The position numbers and the translations under genes were made by a program. DNA of 64,000 nucleotides from Acidobacteriaceae bacterium (GTDB taxonomy: Bacteria > Acidobacteriota > Terriglobia > Terriglobales > Acidobacteriaceae): assembly GCA_003138515.1 (NCBI GenBank), contig PLGG01000015.1, forward strand, positions 125,344 to 189,343, given 5' to 3'. Position 1 is the first letter of the stretch. Each line of letters starts with the position of its first letter. Positions 61,227 through 64,000 of this stretch are shown one piece after another. The notes under the pieces are model-generated. The model was not told where the DNA came from and ran no database searches. It was given only the letters and a program-made list of their open reading frames with translations.

Positions 61227-62089
61227 ATCATAGCGGTGTAAGTGCAACGGCGTTTTGCCAGAACTGCGGCAAGGCGATTTGCTCAACATGCGTGCGCAAC
61301 GCGCCGGGAGGACAGATCTTCTGCGAGCCGTGCTGGATGGTATGGCACGGCGGTCAGCAGCCGTTTGTGGCTCCGCCCGCGGGAGCGCCCAGTCCTGGGC
61401 TGGCCGCCTTTTTGGGGCTGATTCCCGGCGTGGGCGCGATGTACAACGGCCAGTTCGTCAAGGGCCTGATTCACGTGATGATCTTCGCCGTGCTGGTAAG
61501 CGCGGCCCATGTGTACGGGATCTTTGGGCTGTTCATCGCGGGCTGGATCTTCTACCAGGCGTTCGAGGCCTACCATACGGCGAAGGCGCGGCGCGACGGC
61601 GAACCGTTGCCCGACCCGTTGGGACTGAACGATGTGACCAGTTGGTTAGGTTCGGGCGGGCGATCGCATCCGGGGACAGCGCCAGGCGCACCGGTTGGAA
61701 CCGGGCCGATGGGGCAAGGGCCTGCGGACCCGTACCAGGCGCCGAATCAGGCGCAGTATCAGCCTCCCTACGGGGCGCCCTACGTTGCGCCGAACGAGCC
61801 TCCGTACCAGACGCCCTATCAGGGTCCTTTTGTTCCGCCGGCCTATACCGGGCCGGGGGTTCCTCCGGTTCCGCCCGTGTTTTGGCGGCGGCGCGAGCCG
61901 ATTGGGGCGGTGATCCTGATTGCTGTGGGCTTGCTGATCCTGCTGCACCAGTTCGATTGGTTCTCCGGGCGGATCTTTGAGTTCAGCTGGCCGATTTTGC
62001 TCATCGGATTGGGAGTGTGGCTGATCGTGAGGCGCCTGAGTGAGACGAAGGGGAGTTCGCAGGAGAATTCCAAGGAAGGGCAACCATGA
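61214..62089 (+). CDS. B-box zinc-finger protein with LiaF-type transmembrane domain
   Basis: A 291-residue protein in three parts. Residues 1-41 are a B-box-type finger with Cys3, His6, Cys15, Cys18, Cys23, Cys26, Cys37 and Cys40. A hydrophobic block (about 60-120, GLAAFLGLIPGVGAMYNGQF and HVMIFAVLVSAAHVYG) follows. A Pro/Tyr/Gln-rich linker with PPY repeats leads to a C-terminal LiaI-LiaF-TM (DUF5668) pair of helices (GAVILIAVGLLILLHQF and ISWPILLIGLGVWLIV-like). It is translationally coupled to the anti-sigma gene upstream and overlaps the next gene by four bases. Confidence 0.82.
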   Translation: MDCVNHSGVSATAFCQNCGKAICSTCVRNAPGGQIFCEPCWMVWHGGQQPFVAPPAGAPSPGLAAFLGLIPGVGAMYNGQFVKGLIHVMIFAVLVSAAHVYGIFGLFIAGWIFYQAFEAYHTAKARRDGEPLPDPLGLNDVTSWLGSGGRSHPGTAPGAPVGTGPMGQGPADPYQAPNQAQYQPPYGAPYVAPNEPPYQTPYQGPFVPPAYTGPGVPPVPPVFWRRREPIGAVILIAVGLLILLHQFDWFSGRIFEFSWPILLIGLGVWLIVRRLSETKGSSQENSKEGQP

Positions 62090-62400
62090 ATCGCTACATT
62101 CTAATTCGCCGATTGCGTGCGCCGGCATTCTTGCTGTTGGTTGGCGTGATTGCACTGCTGGACGAGGCCAATGTTTTGAGCTGGGGCCAGTGCTGGCCGC
62201 TGTTCCTGATCCTGGCGGGCGTGCTGTTGCTGGCAGAGCGTGCGGCGCTGGCGACGGCGGGGAATTCTCCTTATGCGGGCGCTCCGTGGCAAGGCCCAAC
62301 GCCAGGCGCGGGACAGGTCGCGCAGCCAACGCCGGGCACCGCGACCGTGCCGCAAGAACCGCATGACTTCGGGGATGAGATCCATGGAGGGCAGTCATGA
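62086..62400 (+). CDS. Small LiaF-TM (DUF5668) membrane protein
   Basis: A 104-residue protein with two helices (about 10-28 APAFLLLVGVIALLDEA and 34-50 QCWPLFLILAGVLLLAERAA) of the LiaI-LiaF-TM type, then a Pro/Thr/Gly-rich soluble tail. The WPLFLILAGVLLL motif is shared with the neighbouring genes. It overlaps both flanking genes by ATGA, which implies equal expression. Lia-type membrane proteins sense or buffer envelope stress in Firmicutes; here the link to an ECF pair is inferred. Confidence 0.8.
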   Translation: MNRYILIRRLRAPAFLLLVGVIALLDEANVLSWGQCWPLFLILAGVLLLAERAALATAGNSPYAGAPWQGPTPGAGQVAQPTPGTATVPQEPHDFGDEIHGGQS

Positions 62401-64000
62401 GCAGCGTACCTCCGCAAATGCCTCCGGACGGCGGAGCGCCCGGGCCTTACGATCCGAAAATGCAGTGGCGCGCGTATCGCGAGCAGCAGCGGGCCGCGTG
62501 GCGCGCGCAACGCGACGCCTGGCGGGCACAACGCCACGCCTGGAAGGCGAACTACGTGGGCGTCTACGGACCGCGCGTGCCTTCCGTGGTGGGCCCGGTG
62601 ATTCTGATTTGCGTGGGCGTGATTGCCCTGCTGATGGTGACCGGGCATATCGATTCCGGCTCGTTCTGGTCGTGGTACGGGCGGTGGTGGCCGCTGCTGC
62701 TGATCGCGGCGGGACTGGCGCTGCTGGGCGAGTGGGCCCTGGACATGCGGCGGCCGACACCGGTGCACCGCAGCGGCAGCTTTGTCGGGATTCTCTTTCT
62801 GGTTGCGTTCCTGGGCCTTTGCGCGGCGGGATTCCACCATTTGCGGCCATTCATGGGGCAGTGGAACGGAGATAACGACTTCTCCAATCTATTCGGGCAA
62901 CCGGAGCACGACAGCGATCAGCCGGTGGACAGCAAGCCGATCCCCGCGAACGCGTCGATTCAAATTACCAATCCGCGCGGGGACGTGAGCATTACCGCGG
63001 GCGACCAGCCCAACCTTGAAGTGCAGGCGCACGAGATGGCCTACGCCGACTCCGACTCCGGGGCGAAAACAATCTTCGACGGCGAAGCCGCGCACGTGAC
63101 AGTAAGCGGAACGACGGTGCTGGTGCAGTCGAATGGCAACGATCACGGCCGCGTGAACCTGACCGTGACGGTGCCGCGGACTGCGACCGTGACGGTGAAT
63201 GCGGGCAAAGGGGATGTGACGGCTTCCGGGCTGGGCGCAGGAATCGATGTGGCCGCCGGGCACGGGGATACGCACCTTGATTCGATTACGGGCCCGGTCA
63301 CGATGCACTTCTCCAATGACAAACATGATTTCTCGGCTCACCAGATCAACGGCGATGTGATTGCCAACGGCAACTGCAACGACGTGACGCTTTCAGAGAT
63401 TCAGGGAAAGATCTCGCTGAACGGCGAGCTCTTCGGCGAGACACACATTGAAAACGCCGGGGCGCAGATCAGTCTTCATACGCCGTATACGGACATCCAG
63501 ATTGCGGGCCTTTCCGGAGACATGACGCTGGACTCAGACAACCTGCGCATAAGCGATGCCAAGGGGCCTGTGCATGTGGTCACGCGCTCCAAGGACATCG
63601 ACCTGAGTGAGATTTATGGCGACAGTTACGTTGAAAGCAATAACGGGACCATCAACGTGGAACCGGCCGGCGCTTACGGCGTGGAAGTGAGGAACAACAA
63701 GGGCGATGTGGAATTGACGCTGCCTCCGAATGCTTCGGCCACGGTGAGCGGGCAGGCGCACAACGGAGAGATTGTGACCGACTACGGGCTGACGGTAAGC
63801 GGCGATGAAGACAAGACCTTGAGCGGTAAGATCGGCGGAGGCGCCGCGCACATCGTGCTAAACACAAGTAACGGCGATCTGCGCATCAAGAAGGGGTCCG
63901 CGTTTCCGGCGGCGCCTGCCGCGCCGAATGCACCCAATGCGCCGGGCGCGCCCAAGGCTCCGCACCTGAAGAGCGATAAAGCGCTGCCACAGCAGCCGGT
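62397..64000 (+). CDS. LiaF-TM plus DUF4097 (Toastrack) protein, partial
   Basis: 534 codons are visible; the gene runs off the right edge. The ATG at 62397 overlaps the previous stop (ATGA). The basic/aromatic N-terminus (MQWRAYREQQRAAW, RAQRDAWRAQRHAW) may lie on the inner membrane face. Helices at about 65-85, 90-110 and 125-145 (including WWPLLLIAAGLALLGEW) are of the LiaI-LiaF-TM type. From about residue 180 there is a long repetitive beta-rich region (INPRGDVSITAG, NGDVIANGNCNDVTLSEIQGK, KGDVELTLPPNASATV), the DUF4097/Toastrack beta-solenoid. A Pro/Ala-rich tail begins near residue 505. Confidence 0.85.
   Translation, partial: MSSVPPQMPPDGGAPGPYDPKMQWRAYREQQRAAWRAQRDAWRAQRHAWKANYVGVYGPRVPSVVGPVILICVGVIALLMVTGHIDSGSFWSWYGRWWPLLLIAAGLALLGEWALDMRRPTPVHRSGSFVGILFLVAFLGLCAAGFHHLRPFMGQWNGDNDFSNLFGQPEHDSDQPVDSKPIPANASIQITNPRGDVSITAGDQPNLEVQAHEMAYADSDSGAKTIFDGEAAHVTVSGTTVLVQSNGNDHGRVNLTVTVPRTATVTVNAGKGDVTASGLGAGIDVAAGHGDTHLDSITGPVTMHFSNDKHDFSAHQINGDVIANGNCNDVTLSEIQGKISLNGELFGETHIENAGAQISLHTPYTDIQIAGLSGDMTLDSDNLRISDAKGPVHVVTRSKDIDLSEIYGDSYVESNNGTINVEPAGAYGVEVRNNKGDVELTLPPNASATVSGQAHNGEIVTDYGLTVSGDEDKTLSGKIGGGAAHIVLNTSNGDLRIKKGSAFPAAPAAPNAPNAPGAPKAPHLKSDKALPQQP

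Noticed and set aside
1..64000. CRISPR arrays, insertion sequences, prophage or integrative element
   Set aside because: No direct repeats with spacers, transposase, integrase or attachment-site pattern was seen. The tandem 7- and 9-mers are contiguous and too short for CRISPR.

Overview
The window is a gene-dense, high-GC bacterial chromosome segment. I infer an acidobacterium of the Terriglobia type (Koribacter/Terriglobus-like). The reasons are the divergent dnaA and rpmH-rnpA-yidD-yidC block, the form of the YidC N-terminus, the mix of NfeD-slipin, DUF4097/LiaF-TM and Zn-dependent phospholipase C genes, and many short degenerate tandem repeats directly after stop codons. No transposase, integrase, phage gene, CRISPR array, rRNA or tRNA is visible. 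Most of it reads as core chromosome, not an island. TTG is used often as a start codon (at least eight genes, seven of them with a clear Shine-Dalgarno sequence).

Layout. 0-7.7 kb: start of a Tat-exported protein, MFS exporter, small c-type cytochrome lipoprotein, SDR, peptidoglycan-editing factor PgeF behind a hairpin-rich leader, HU/IHF, GT2 glycosyltransferase and a histone-H1-like tailed protein. 7.8-12.7 kb: replication-origin neighbourhood, with yidC, yidD, rnpA and rpmH leftward and dnaA rightward. 12.9-24.9 kb: AKR, PAP2 phosphatase, gamma-carbonic anhydrase, rpsU, a zinc-ribbon protein, DinB, purD, miaA, lpdA, GNAT, thrS and a cold-shock protein. 25-35 kb: PLP decarboxylase, galK, glycogen phosphorylase, a TPR protein, and the NfeD-slipin-SPOR set. 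35-40 kb: a leftward envelope operon dapF-ldcA-mpl-plsC-plsC. 40-46 kb: mtnP-pfkB-GT39 and tatB-tatC-glutaminyl-cyclase-like. 46-59 kb: Zn-phospholipase C-like, M16 protease, cupin regulator, asnS, a GH75-like secreted protein, nitroreductase, YdcF, a beta-barrel protein and glgC. 59.6 kb to the right edge: ECF sigma, anti-sigma, B-box/LiaF-TM, LiaF-TM and DUF4097 (Toastrack) genes in one tightly coupled operon.

How the genes fit together. The window is rich in envelope functions: membrane insertion (YidC/YidD), Tat export, peptidoglycan precursor synthesis and recycling (DapF, LdcA, Mpl, PgeF), phospholipid acylation (two PlsC), membrane-domain quality control (NfeD-slipin), division-associated SPOR, and an apparent ECF-controlled envelope-stress module. 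A second theme is storage and sugar metabolism (GalK, GlgP, GlgC).

The points most worth a second look are: the sigma/anti-sigma/Toastrack operon; two families of short intergenic tandem arrays (7-mer and 9-mer); a multi-hairpin leader before pgeF; a hairpin that would bury the ribosome binding site and start codon of the zinc-ribbon gene; and a DapF with Ser in place of the second catalytic Cys. All functional calls rest on motif recognition by eye; no database search was run.
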